Below are positions 35,963 through 44,789 of a DNA stretch of 64,000 nucleotides, one piece after another. A program made the position numbers and the translations under genes. The stretch spans positions 1 through 64,000 of the forward strand of contig OZ251484.1 of the NCBI GenBank assembly GCA_965242665.1. The letters are read 5' to 3'. Numbering within the stretch: the stretch's first letter is position 1; every line of letters starts with the position of its first letter. The notes under the pieces were generated by a model. It had not been told where the DNA came from. It made no database searches and was given only the letters and a program-made list of their open reading frames with translations. The stretch comes from VXLM01 sp965242665. GTDB taxonomy: Bacteria > Chloroflexota > Dehalococcoidia > Lucifugimonadales > VXLM01.

Positions 35963-36171
35963 GGGGATCCTCCTTAGCTTGGCGATAGCGCGCCGCGGCC
36001 TATTCTACACGAACCGAGCGCGCATGTCACCCACTATCCCTCATATGTGCAGGAAATACCAGTCATCTCGGTTCCGTTCAATGTATTGGCATGAGGCTCA
36101 TGGGACGGCGACTCCAAGCGATGCGTCGAATCCGACCCGTGCCGGGGGAACGGAACGCACGCGGGTACGAG

Positions 36172-36196
36172 GATTCCCGCCTTCGCGGGAATGACG
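36172..36196. repeat. Dispersed ATTCCCGC palindrome, copy 3
   Basis: Same 20-bp palindrome with GACG tail. About 68 bp from here match the region starting at copy 4 almost base for base. Confidence 0.75.
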
Positions 36197-36250
36197 TAGA
36201 CAGTGCGCGGGAATGACGTGGGTGCGGGAATGACGGGAGGGGATGCCTCG

Positions 36251-36275
36251 CCCGCGCGTGCGCGTCACGCGCGGG
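36251..36275. repeat. GC-rich hairpin
   Basis: CCCGCGCGTG and CACGCGCGGG form a perfect 10-bp stem around CGCGT. There is no adjacent T-run and the nearest gene end is more than 700 bp away (37043), so a terminator role is unclear. Confidence 0.55.
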
Positions 36276-36290
36276 CACGAGTTTCCGTAG

Positions 36291-36340
36291 CATTTCGTTG
36301 CATTCTGTCGTGTTCTGTCGCATTTTGTCGCATTCTGTAG
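36291..36340. repeat. 10-bp tandem repeat, five units
   Basis: Consecutive units CATTTCGTTG, CATTCTGTCG, TGTTCTGTCG, CATTTTGTCG and CATTCTGTAG. Variable short array in non-coding DNA. Confidence 0.7.
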
Positions 36341-36547
36341 ACTGCGGGAGTGAGGGCCGTCGCTCCGAGAGTGTGGTCATGCGGAGGTCCGGCGAGGGAG
36401 GTGGTTGGGGGTTGAGGTGTTTCGCGCATGGGGGTGTCTCCTTGGATTATGGTTTCGACGATGTCGTCTTTAGGTTCATGGTAGTATGGAGGTTCTGTTT
36501 TGTCAAATGCGATGCGAGGGGATGTCCGTGTCGGACGCGGGCGGCTA

Positions 36548-36572
36548 GATTCCCGCCTTCGCGGGAATGACG
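36548..36572. repeat. Dispersed ATTCCCGC palindrome, copy 4
   Basis: Identical to copy 3 including the CGTAGACAGTGCGCGGGAAT continuation. Confidence 0.75.
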
Positions 36573-36676
36573 TAGACAGTGCGCGGGAATGACGTGGGTG
36601 CGGGAATGACGGAGGCAGTGTGCGGGAATGATGTGGGTGGATGCAGGAATGACGGAGGCAGAAGGATTTACGGGCT

Positions 36677-36747
36677 GGGGGCGATCCATACTAGCGAACA
36701 GGGGGCGATTCATACTAGCGAACAGGGGGGCGATCCGCGCCAATGAA
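36677..36747. repeat. 24-bp tandem repeat, two units and a degenerate third
   Basis: GGGGGCGATCCATACTAGCG plus AACA at 36677 and again (one change) at 36701, then a degraded unit from 36725. Lies about 95 bp before the small gene at 36843. Confidence 0.7.
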
Positions 36748-36842
36748 TCGAACGGAACGGTCATCTCTGGATATTTCCCCCCGGTCCCAATCACTGGTAT
36801 GATGGGAGGAGGATATTGGGAACTTCTTATTTGGAGATAGAG

Positions 36843-37037
36843 ATGGGATACGCGGAAACGGAAGAGGTCGACGCAGGCACGAAGTTCACGTCGCCAAGCG
36901 GGCTGTCGATTGAGACGACTGGGACGACGGTCTATGTGGAGAGCCACGACATGTACGTCCACGAGGTCGAGATATTGGATGGCGTTGGACAGGGGAACCG
37001 GTTCTTGTTGAATCTCGACACGGCCGAGAAGGAGTAG
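36843..37037 (+). CDS. Small hypothetical protein, 64 aa
   Basis: An acidic 64-residue protein (MGYAETEEVDAG...). The ATG at 36843 is preceded by GGAG 6 nt upstream, better than the in-frame ATG at 36816. It has no signal peptide or membrane helix and appears to be a small beta-rich domain. Its stop is 5 bp from the end of the convergent gene at 37043. Function unknown. Confidence 0.55.
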   Translation: MGYAETEEVDAGTKFTSPSGLSIETTGTTVYVESHDMYVHEVEILDGVGQGNRFLLNLDTAEKE

Positions 37038-37042
37038 CGCGG

Positions 37043-38233
37043 CTACACTGCGCGGACGGCCTGTCCGACGAATTCGAGTTGCTGCTCGCGGAGCAGGCCG
37101 TAGTTGTAGTACAGCGCGCCTGCGGCTCCGGCCTCTGCGGCGGCCTTGGTTCGCTCCACGAGGCCGGATGGCTCGGTGATGTTTCCCGGCCCCAGAGGCA
37201 CGAATACTTCGCCGTCCGGCGCGATCATGTGCAGGTACTCGCGCAGCTGCGCCTTGGCCGCGTCAGGCTCGGAGGGCAAGGCGGCGGTGAGTCGGTCGAT
37301 GCGGGCATTGATTCGAGGTTCCAAGCCGTTCACGTCCGTCCTTACGCCGTCGGCTAGATAGTCCATCTGCACCTTCCCCCCACCCTGCTTGACGATCTCC
37401 GCGACGCGGAGCCATAGTCGGGTCGTGCAGTCGTTCAGCGCGTCTACATACTGGCGCAATCGTCCTTGGAACGCTTCCGCCATCCAGTCGGGGTCTGCGG
37501 GGAGCATGTCTTCTTTGGTCGGTATCCTCGCAAGGCGTGGGCGTATCCACGCTTCCGCGTCTGCACGAAAGCGTTCCGCATCCATGCCGGCTTCCTCGGC
37601 GTTCTGCATGGAAGCGGGATTGAAGCAGAGGCCGAGGAGGAATTGGCACCGCTCGGATATGTCGCCCTGTATCTTGTTCTTGAGCATTCCGTGCCGCCAG
37701 GTTTGGCGTTGCAGCGCTTCGATGCGGACGGCATGGGGTTGGAAGCGATCCATGATCTCGCGGGTGAGGGCCGCGGCGAATTCCTGGGCGTCCTCGGACG
37801 ACGGGCTGATCTGCCCAAGATAGGGAGTGCCGAACAGATCGTGCTTGGCGAACTGCGGGTACTTTTCGGAGAGGTAGTGGTTGAAGAAGTAGACGTTCCA
37901 CGCGGAGAAGACGAGTCCCTTGCGGTGGATGGCGTCGACTATCCGCTCGAAGTAGCCTGGGGCCGCCGCGGACGGGCTGACGCGCGGCTTGATGGCGGTC
38001 TGTTCGTAGCGCCTTGGCTGAGGCGAGAAGAAGACTGCGCCGTTTTCTCCAAAGCGTATTGGGCCGTTCGGGTTGTGAGGGAGGAAGTAGTTGGAGACGT
38101 GATAGCTAGGCGTCAGGAGTATTTCCGTGCAGGCGGTACGGTCGACGATGCGGTCGAGCGCGTCATCGACTCCCTCGTCCGTCAAGTCCCACGGATAGGC
38201 GTACAAGGCTCCTACGAAGTTCTGGCTAGGCAC
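37043..38233 (-). CDS. TIM-barrel-like hypothetical protein
   Basis: The 396-residue protein begins at GTG 38233, with GGGAG 9 nt upstream. It shows barrel-like strands (VGALYAYPW, GLVFSAWNVYFFNHYL, VQMDYLADGV, GAAGALYYNYGLL) and ends in a conserved-looking QLEFVGQAVRAV. It is similar in style to bacterial proteins annotated as family 10-like glycosyl hydrolases, but I cannot name active residues. It is the last of three same-strand genes with the cupin (30 bp upstream) and the OpuAC-like lipoprotein. Confidence 0.55.
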   Translation of the reverse strand: MPSQNFVGALYAYPWDLTDEGVDDALDRIVDRTACTEILLTPSYHVSNYFLPHNPNGPIRFGENGAVFFSPQPRRYEQTAIKPRVSPSAAAPGYFERIVDAIHRKGLVFSAWNVYFFNHYLSEKYPQFAKHDLFGTPYLGQISPSSEDAQEFAAALTREIMDRFQPHAVRIEALQRQTWRHGMLKNKIQGDISERCQFLLGLCFNPASMQNAEEAGMDAERFRADAEAWIRPRLARIPTKEDMLPADPDWMAEAFQGRLRQYVDALNDCTTRLWLRVAEIVKQGGGKVQMDYLADGVRTDVNGLEPRINARIDRLTAALPSEPDAAKAQLREYLHMIAPDGEVFVPLGPGNITEPSGLVERTKAAAEAGAAGALYYNYGLLREQQLEFVGQAVRAV

Positions 38234-38263
38234 TGGACGATACTCCCTACATGGGCCCCATGG

Positions 38264-38923
38264 CTAGATTTGGATTGGCTCGTCCACGAACACGGTATAG
38301 GTCTGCGTCTTGGGTTTGCTGGCGTCTTCTTCGTTCACGTAGCGAATCGAGCTCTTTCCCAGCAGTCGGCGAGGCAGGATCATCACGCGAACAAATGCGG
38401 TGCGCTCGGTCTTCGACGCTTCTGCGTAGACTGGATCGGGCCCCGCCTCGAACCAGGGTTCTCCGGGGCGAACGCGGCTCGTCTTCCCATGTACGGTGAC
38501 ATCGAGCTCCCCGGCATACAGGCAGCGGATGCCAGGGCCTTGGTGGACGTGGGTATAGGCTATGCCGCCGAGCGGGAAGTCGACACGGTCGCAGCGGATG
38601 AGGCGGCCGTCGTCGTCTGCGATGTCGATCTGCGCGCGGAGCTTGACGAGGGAGGAGTATCCCGCGGCGGGCGCGTCGGTGACGGGCTCGCCCGGGGAGG
38701 TCAGCTGCCACCGCCAAAGCACCGTGCCGGCGCTCCCTGCACTGACGCGGAGCGCGTCGGAGAAGTAGCGCGCCTGATTCGCCGTCATGCGCGCGTCCAC
38801 GCCGTCCGACCGAACGCCCGCCTCTCCTTCCGCGACGTAGACGACCTGAGTGGACGCAGCGATGTCCGCATGACCGCCGGCGTCCAGTCTGTCCTCTATC
38901 AATTGGAGGATTCGAGAAACCAT
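38264..38923 (-). CDS. Cupin-domain protein
   Basis: The 219-residue protein has a cupin barrel in its second half: AYTHVHQGPGIRCLYAGELDV holds the histidine pair and PGEPWFEAGPDPVYAEA the second motif. Cupins bind a metal and serve as enzymes or sensors, and the ligand is unknown here. It lies 45 bp after the lipoprotein gene at 38969 and 30 bp before the barrel protein gene, so it is likely in one operon with them. Confidence 0.7.
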   Translation of the reverse strand: MVSRILQLIEDRLDAGGHADIAASTQVVYVAEGEAGVRSDGVDARMTANQARYFSDALRVSAGSAGTVLWRWQLTSPGEPVTDAPAAGYSSLVKLRAQIDIADDDGRLIRCDRVDFPLGGIAYTHVHQGPGIRCLYAGELDVTVHGKTSRVRPGEPWFEAGPDPVYAEASKTERTAFVRVMILPRRLLGKSSIRYVNEEDASKPKTQTYTVFVDEPIQI

Positions 38924-38968
38924 GTGAGACTCTCTCCCTCTGGTATATGTGCGCCGGGGCGAGCGGCG

Positions 38969-39844
38969 CTACGTTCCGCAGTTGGGGCTTCCGCCGCCGG
39001 AGCCGCCGACAGGGATGCACTTGCGGTTGACTAGGCTGGTCTTTCCCGCCTCGATGGCTGCCTTGACCTTCTCAGCCACGGAGGCAGGAACCCACTGAAC
39101 CCAAATATCCTCGTGTTCCTTCAGGAACTTGATTGCTTGGGTGGTCGGCTTTATGCCGATGCGTCCAGCGCTGATCCTGGCGGAGAGCTCGTCGATCAGG
39201 GCATCGGTGGGTTTGGCGTTCTCCAGGAACTCGGTCACTTCGGGGGCGCGGTCTGCCAAGCCGGAGTGTACGACGAGGCGAAGGCCGTCGTCTCCGTCGC
39301 GGACGGATCCTAGGTCGGAGATCGCCGCGGCGTCGATGTGGGTAACGTACCAGTCGCCGGCCCCGGCCCTGTCGAGCATCAAGACTGCATCGAGTTCGCC
39401 ATTTTGGAATGCGTCCTGGTAGGCGTCCCCCTCGACCTGCACTATCTCGACGGAGAAGTCGTAGCCGTAGACGAGGATGTAACCGAGCAGGGCGTTTGAG
39501 AACTGCACCGACTTCTCGTCCCACTCCGCGAACTTGAGGGCGCCCACGGACGGCTCGAACAACGAAGCGAGATGCTGCTCTTGCCGAGCCTCGACGGTAG
39601 CGACCGCGGCCGTGGGTTCGAGAGTCGGCGCCGGAGTGGGTGTGCCTGGGACGGCTGTGGGGGCCTCGGTCGCCTGGGTACTACCCTGGACGTTCGCGGC
39701 GGTTGGCGCCGGCGTTGGCGTCGCACGCTCGCCAACAGGGACGGGGCTTTGTTGGGCTGGGCAGCCAGACGCGAAGACGAGCAGGACGACTGCTGCCGCG
39801 ATGTACAATGGAATCTTGCGTTCGACGATACGTTTGGCTGTCAT
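38969..39844 (-). CDS. Glycine betaine-type (OpuAC-like) solute-binding lipoprotein
   Basis: The 291-residue protein starts at ATG 39844 with AAGGAGG 5 nt upstream. A lipoprotein signal (VLLVFASGC) is followed by a Thr/Pro-rich linker and a binding domain. The domain has features of the OpuAC family: WDEKSVQFSNALLGYIL, a DAVLMLDRAG stretch, and the end motif EHEDIWVQWVP. It would bind a compatible solute or related compound for an ABC importer, but the permease and ATPase genes are absent here. Confidence 0.72.
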   Translation of the reverse strand: MTAKRIVERKIPLYIAAAVVLLVFASGCPAQQSPVPVGERATPTPAPTAANVQGSTQATEAPTAVPGTPTPAPTLEPTAAVATVEARQEQHLASLFEPSVGALKFAEWDEKSVQFSNALLGYILVYGYDFSVEIVQVEGDAYQDAFQNGELDAVLMLDRAGAGDWYVTHIDAAAISDLGSVRDGDDGLRLVVHSGLADRAPEVTEFLENAKPTDALIDELSARISAGRIGIKPTTQAIKFLKEHEDIWVQWVPASVAEKVKAAIEAGKTSLVNRKCIPVGGSGGGSPNCGT

Positions 39845-40045
39845 GCTTCTTCCCTCCTTGTCATCGTCTCCCAAAGGAACATTTCGGGCCACCAGATGCT
39901 ATGTTCTTCAGTCCTCCACGCTCCCCTATCCTATCTGCGTTTGGTCTGCGAAAGTCAAGGTCATCGAATAGTACCACCTGGGATCGTAGTCGTCTAACGG
40001 GAATTCGTTGGGCCTGCCGCCGCAGATAGGGGTCGGATGTACGAG

Positions 40046-41314
40046 TTAGCGCGAGCACGCGGCGCGAATTTGAGGGAGCGACTTGCTTGGCAGAAGATCT
40101 TGCGGTCGAGCGCAAAGGCGCGCAAATACCTCTTCGGCGATTCGCCGGGCCGCGATTCGGTTTCCCCTCTCCGAGACGTGGACATAGTCGATATAGACCG
40201 GCTCCCGCGTCTCGGAGAAGATGTCGTTCATGTTCACAACCCACTCTGGCGCATCCCCTTCGGACGATCTCTCCTCGAGAACCGAATGCATTTCGGAGCG
40301 CACGGTCATGAGGGTCATCAGGCCTGCAAACTCCATCTCGGAAGCAAGCAGCGACTCTTCCGAGGGGTCAAGCGGTTTGCCGCTCGACCACAATCCCGGC
40401 TGAAAGAGCACCAAGGGCATGAAGCCGTATGTTTTCGCCATGCTGCCGACGACGCGGGCATTGAACAGCCAAACGTCGATTCCGCGCTCCGCGAGCCAGC
40501 GGTAGTTCGGCGTCGAGCCGGTATCCGCAGCGGAATAGATGATGATGCCGTCCATCTCGAAGGGGTCGGCTTCGAGTCGGTCGAGGACGATCCTGGAAGC
40601 GGCATAGAGTCCGGTGGAGCGGATGAACGAGCCGAACGAGCCGCCGTCCATGTCCATCTCAAATCGATCGCGCACCGTATCGAATGAGACATGCGCGCCG
40701 GGAAACTCCGGCCAGAGGGAGACGGCCGCCGCGTCGTTTACGCCGTCGTAGAAGATCACGATATCCGGCCTGCCGCCGGACTGCAGCTCGCGCATGAGAT
40801 AGATTACTTCCTGCGTCGAGACGAATCCGCGCTCGCCGAGGTTTCTCACGGTGGCGTCGATACCGAATTCGCGGTTGAGCAAGGACGCCAGGCGGCTGGG
40901 GATCGTTTCATGGTCTGGCGCTCCAACGCCCCAAACCGCAGATCCCCCAAACATCCAAACCTGTATGGAATCGTCACTCGGAGAGTTGCCGGTGGTGCGG
41001 CGGATTCCCTCCACGTCTATCGTGGTATATGTTCCCCGGTACGGTCTGCGCCGCCACATCGTATACGGTTGGTAGACTGCGCGGTCGCTCTTCCGGACCT
41101 CGGCAAGCAGCTGGCGCGGGTCGTAGTCGACGCCTTCGTAGGCTGGCAGGCGGGAGCGGACGTCATCGTCGACGAGCGTGCGGTTTGCGGGAGGGTCGAA
41201 GTAGCGCGCATCGATGGCGGCCGCGGCGCGGCCCGCAACCTCCGCGGCAAGCAGCGCCGCCGCACTCACACCGATGAGCGCGAATATGGTCTTGAGTTTC
41301 CGCATCGGGCGCAT
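40046..41314 (-). CDS. SGNH/GDSL-type hydrolase, membrane-anchored
   Basis: The 422-residue protein has an N-terminal hydrophobic segment (residues 8-27) and SGNH blocks: FGGSAVWG with the nucleophile serine, NLGERGF with the glycine, YDGVNDA with the asparagine, and DYVHVSERGN with the catalytic Asp and His. It is expected to be an extracytoplasmic esterase or lipase, perhaps acting on acetylated glycans. It follows the cupredoxin gene by 12 bp. Confidence 0.82.
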   Translation of the reverse strand: MRPMRKLKTIFALIGVSAAALLAAEVAGRAAAAIDARYFDPPANRTLVDDDVRSRLPAYEGVDYDPRQLLAEVRKSDRAVYQPYTMWRRRPYRGTYTTIDVEGIRRTTGNSPSDDSIQVWMFGGSAVWGVGAPDHETIPSRLASLLNREFGIDATVRNLGERGFVSTQEVIYLMRELQSGGRPDIVIFYDGVNDAAAVSLWPEFPGAHVSFDTVRDRFEMDMDGGSFGSFIRSTGLYAASRIVLDRLEADPFEMDGIIIYSAADTGSTPNYRWLAERGIDVWLFNARVVGSMAKTYGFMPLVLFQPGLWSSGKPLDPSEESLLASEMEFAGLMTLMTVRSEMHSVLEERSSEGDAPEWVVNMNDIFSETREPVYIDYVHVSERGNRIAARRIAEEVFARLCARPQDLLPSKSLPQIRAACSR

Positions 41315-41326
41315 ATCGGCAGCCTT

Positions 41327-41698
41327 CTAGCGCACGCTGACTGTACCGACCATCCCAAGCGCTTCATGAGGGATGCAGATGAGCTGGTACGAGCCGGGTT
41401 CGTCGAACGTCAGGACGACCGCCTTGGTCTCTCCCGCATCCACCGCAACGTCGATGTTCAGTTCTGGAACGGTGAAGGTGTGGAACTCGCGCTCGGAGGT
41501 GAGCGCGAGGGTCACGGCTTCTCCGGACGAGAAGGCGAGTTCCGCAGGGTCGAAGATATACTCTCCGCTGCCGGTTGGATCCTCCATGTTTACCTCGAAG
41601 GCGTCGTGGATAGTGAGTTCGTCTGTAGGCGTGCGGCAGGACAGGGTCATGACAGCCGGTAGCAAGGCTGCGAGGATGATAGCTGCCGCTCGAAACAA
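41327..41698 (-). CDS. Cupredoxin-like copper lipoprotein
   Basis: The 123-residue protein starts at TTG 41698, supported by AAGGAGG 5 nt upstream (41704-41710); no ATG is in range. A short lipoprotein signal ends at MTLSC. The domain carries type 1 copper ligands: a histidine in REFHTFTV and the cluster CIPHEALGM. This arrangement occurs in plastocyanin-like proteins and in the periplasmic domain of cytochrome oxidase subunit II. It should shuttle electrons at the outer face. It is divergent from the response regulator gene 74 bp away. Confidence 0.8.
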   Translation of the reverse strand: MFRAAAIILAALLPAVMTLSCRTPTDELTIHDAFEVNMEDPTGSGEYIFDPAELAFSSGEAVTLALTSEREFHTFTVPELNIDVAVDAGETKAVVLTFDEPGSYQLICIPHEALGMVGTVSVR

Positions 41699-41772
41699 TC
41701 TTGCCTCCTTGCATCGCCAAACGATAGGCAGGCCGCCGAATCTATTATAGACTGTTGAGAGGGAAATCGACC

Positions 41773-42498
41773 ATGAGCACAGTATCCGCGCGAAGCGGAG
41801 AGCGAAGCGCCATCCTCGTCGTCGAGGACGAAGAGAACCTCCTCGCTCCGCTGCGCTACAATCTAGAGCGAGAGGGCTACCGCGTCGAGACGGCCGCCGA
41901 CGGAGGCGAAGCCCTGGAGGCGGCGCGGGCGGATCCGCCAAACCTGATCATCCTCGACATCATGCTGCCCACGATGGACGGAATCCAAGTATGCCGCATC
42001 CTGCGCAGCGAAAGCCCCGTGCCCATCTTGATGCTCACGGCCAAAGGGGAAGAGGTAGACAAGGTGCTGGGCCTCGAAATGGGGGCCGACGACTACGTGA
42101 CCAAGCCGTTTAGCATGAGGGAGCTGATGGCGAGGGTCAAGGCGATGCTGCGGCGAGCCGAACACGGGCACTCCCTCGCGGACGGCCGTCCGCTTCCCCG
42201 GATGATTACGCGCGGGGACTTGCAGATCGACGTGAACGGCAGGAAGGTATTCCTCGACGGCGCTCCCATTCAGATGAAGCCAAAGGAATTCGACCTTCTG
42301 ACGCTCTTTGCAGGGAACCCAGGCAAGGCGTTTACGCGAGACGACATCCTCGATCGGGTCTGGGGGAGCAAAGACAACATCGACCGGCGCACCGTCGACG
42401 TGCACGTTCGATGGATTCGACGGAAGATCGAAAGCGAGGCCGGAGGGACGAAGAGAATCTTCACCGTTCGCGGACATGGATACAGGTTCGAGGGGTGA
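41773..42498 (+). CDS. PhoB/OmpR-family response regulator
   Basis: The 241-residue protein has a receiver domain (VVEDE at 17-21, phosphorylated Asp62 in LDIMLP, Lys111 in VTKPF) and a winged-helix DNA-binding domain ending in FTVRGHGYRF. It acts as a transcription factor activated by the kinase encoded 5 bp downstream. ATG 41773 is preferred over 41755 because AGAGGGAAA lies upstream. The pair may sense phosphate or envelope status, and the stimulus is not shown. Confidence 0.9.
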   Translation: MSTVSARSGERSAILVVEDEENLLAPLRYNLEREGYRVETAADGGEALEAARADPPNLIILDIMLPTMDGIQVCRILRSESPVPILMLTAKGEEVDKVLGLEMGADDYVTKPFSMRELMARVKAMLRRAEHGHSLADGRPLPRMITRGDLQIDVNGRKVFLDGAPIQMKPKEFDLLTLFAGNPGKAFTRDDILDRVWGSKDNIDRRTVDVHVRWIRRKIESEAGGTKRIFTVRGHGYRFEG

Positions 42499-42503
42499 AG
42501 GAG

Positions 42504-43874
42504 ATGGGGCCGATGCTGCGGCGCGGCGCCGTCGTCTGTGCAACCCTGCTCTTGGCGTTCCTAGGCGCCGCGGGTCTCCAAAGCGGCGCAGTGTGGCAGG
42601 CCGCGGCGGCGCTGACGCTGCTTGGCGCTGTCACGGGTTACGCGGCAGCCAGAGTCCTCGCTTCTCGCCGCTCCGCGCAGTCCATACGACAAGTAACGCG
42701 CGGAATCGACCGCATCGCAGCCGGCGACCTCGACTACCGAGTCGACGTCCAATCTACCCAGGAGGCGGGCGAGCTCGCGGCCGCCTTCAATCGGATGGGC
42801 GATTCCCTCACAGACGCGATGCGGGACCTCGCCGGCGAGCGGAACAAGCTGTCGGCCGTCCTGGACACGATGTCGGACGGCGTGATCGTCGTCGACTCCC
42901 GCGAGGAGGTAACCCTCATCAACTCGGCGGCAGCGGCGCTGTTCGGAGGAGAATCGCAGGCAAGGCGCGCCCCCCTATCCGCCGTCAACATCGATCACCA
43001 ACTGAGGCAACTGTTCGCGGCGTGCAGAGCGGCCGGCGAACGGCAGTACGCCGAGATCGTGTTGACGTCCGGAAGGCGGACAGTCAGCGCGGTCGTTACG
43101 CCGTTGGAGAATGAACAGGAAGGAGAGATGCTGGTCACCCTGCATGACCTTACGGAGCTGCGCCAAGTGGAGACCTCACGGCGAGAGTTCGTGAGCAACG
43201 TCTCCCACGAGCTACGCACGCCGTTGTCTTCGATCAAGGCAATGGCGGAAACGCTCGAGGACGGGGGACTGGACGATCCTCGCATCAACGCCGACTACAT
43301 CCGACGGATCCGCGTCGAGACCGATAGGATGACGACGCTCGTCAACGATCTCTTGGAGCTGACGAGATTGCAGAGCGGACAAGAGGACATGGAAGCGCAG
43401 CCGGTGGACATCGCGTCGGTGATCCAGGAGGAGGGCAGGCGGTACGCCGACATCGCCCGGTCATTGGGCATCGATACGCGGGTATCGCTGCCGGACGCAC
43501 TGCCCAAGGTCGCAGCGCAGGAGGATCGGATGCGGCAGGTCGTTCGGAATCTGTTGGACAACGCGCTCAAGTTCACGCAGGAGGACGGAAGAATCGACGT
43601 CTCGGCGTCGACGGACGACGGGCGCATCGTGGAGGTGCGGGTGTCCGACAACGGAATCGGCATCCCGCCGGAGTCGCTTCCGCACATATTCGAGCGGTTC
43701 TACAAGGTCGAGCGGTCGAGACGGGACGCCGGCAGCGGACTCGGCCTGGCTATCGTGAAGAACATCGTTCAGGCATTCGGCGGACAGGTGCAGGCCGAGA
43801 GCAAGGAAGGCGAAGGCAGCACGCTCTCGTTTACCGTGCCGACCGCGGAGGACGCCGGCGGGTCAGATTCGTAA
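42504..43874 (+). CDS. PhoR-type sensor histidine kinase
   Basis: The 456-residue protein has two N-terminal membrane helices (about 8-25 and 32-50) and almost no extracytoplasmic loop. A HAMP region (IDRIAAGDLDYRV), a PAS domain (LDTMSDGVIVVDSREEVTLIN), the HisKA site with His235 in NVSHELRTP, and a HATPase domain (DNGIGIP, GSGLGLAIVKN) follow. The missing sensor loop suggests sensing through the membrane or PAS domain, as in PhoR. A second ATG at 42513 has a better-spaced GAAGGAG. Confidence 0.9.
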   Translation: MGPMLRRGAVVCATLLLAFLGAAGLQSGAVWQAAAALTLLGAVTGYAAARVLASRRSAQSIRQVTRGIDRIAAGDLDYRVDVQSTQEAGELAAAFNRMGDSLTDAMRDLAGERNKLSAVLDTMSDGVIVVDSREEVTLINSAAAALFGGESQARRAPLSAVNIDHQLRQLFAACRAAGERQYAEIVLTSGRRTVSAVVTPLENEQEGEMLVTLHDLTELRQVETSRREFVSNVSHELRTPLSSIKAMAETLEDGGLDDPRINADYIRRIRVETDRMTTLVNDLLELTRLQSGQEDMEAQPVDIASVIQEEGRRYADIARSLGIDTRVSLPDALPKVAAQEDRMRQVVRNLLDNALKFTQEDGRIDVSASTDDGRIVEVRVSDNGIGIPPESLPHIFERFYKVERSRRDAGSGLGLAIVKNIVQAFGGQVQAESKEGEGSTLSFTVPTAEDAGGSDS

Positions 43875-43956
43875 TCTGATGTCGTCTGAACGAATCCCTC
43901 CGCACGTATCCAACGTCCTCTACAAAGCCCATCTCTGTTCTTCCTTTCTGTGCGGT

Positions 43957-44700
43957 CTACGAGTCGCAAAAAAGTCCGCCGGGCAGCTTAGCCGCAAGGA
44001 TGCCGAACAGGACCGACAAATCATAAAGAAGCCCTGGCTGTCCTTCATTCATTATCGTATCGTTGAGCCGGTCAATCCAAAGATTCCCCTCCTGTATAGC
44101 GGAGGGATACCTTGGTTCCCTAGACATACTATTTACTCCTTCCGTGCTCCCAGCGAAGGAATAACTCAGATACGAGAGCATGTCTGCGACTACTGCGCTG
44201 CACTTCTCAAGTCCAGTTGGCACCTGACTATCGATCTGAGATTTCAGATCAGCAATCGTAGCAAACTGTGCACTGATCGCGCGCTGGGCCTGCTCTAGCT
44301 CTTCCTGCTTCAAAGCTAGCTGGGCGTCGGGTTCCACCGCGAGCAGTTCATTGATACGTGCACCTTGACGAGAAATAGTCCGCTGTTGCGCTTCAATCGT
44401 GGCCTGTGCTTCAGCGAGCTCGTCGTTCCCGTCTGAAGAATCAGAAACGATGGTTGCTATGATGGCGACCGTAAGGAAAAATCCCCACCATGCACATGCT
44501 GTCCATAGAGAGATGAACGCCCATTTTCTTGCCTTGCGGGACGATTCACGCGCTTCCTCCAAATTTCCTGCCGTCTGCAGCCTACCAACCTTCAAGGCAT
44601 GAAGGATTGATACAAGGCCGGTTGGTGGGAAACAGAACAGGGTCGCCATGATTGCCCACCCAATTTGAGTGGGTACGTATTCTCTCTTTTCGTCTTCCAT
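43957..44700 (-). CDS. CD225/dispanin-like membrane protein with coiled coil
   Basis: The 247-residue protein has a CD225-like unit in its first 85 residues: IGWAIMATLFCFPPTGLVSILHA and KVGRLQTAGNLEEARESSRKARKW split around the loop, then a second membrane helix. A coiled coil (about 95-165) and an unknown C-terminal region follow. CD225 (interferon-induced transmembrane-like) proteins bend membranes, and bacterial homologues have no settled function. Convergent with the kinase gene. Confidence 0.7.
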   Translation of the reverse strand: MEDEKREYVPTQIGWAIMATLFCFPPTGLVSILHALKVGRLQTAGNLEEARESSRKARKWAFISLWTACAWWGFFLTVAIIATIVSDSSDGNDELAEAQATIEAQQRTISRQGARINELLAVEPDAQLALKQEELEQAQRAISAQFATIADLKSQIDSQVPTGLEKCSAVVADMLSYLSYSFAGSTEGVNSMSREPRYPSAIQEGNLWIDRLNDTIMNEGQPGLLYDLSVLFGILAAKLPGGLFCDS

Positions 44701-44789
44701 ACTTGGCCTCCTCGCTTATCGCGTCCTTACAAGAGTTCGAGTTCGTTCACGCGCATTTCGGCTGCAACGGCATCGCAGAGCGTTTGGTG

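Larger units (their letters stand above)
35963..36842. other. 880-bp intergenic region with several repeat types
   Basis: No convincing gene. It holds two copies of the ATTCCCGC palindrome, each followed by the same approximately 45 bp of GTGCGGGAATGACG units, a GC hairpin, a 10-bp tandem array and a 24-bp tandem pair. Minus-strand frames here translate the repeats only. Confidence 0.65.
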
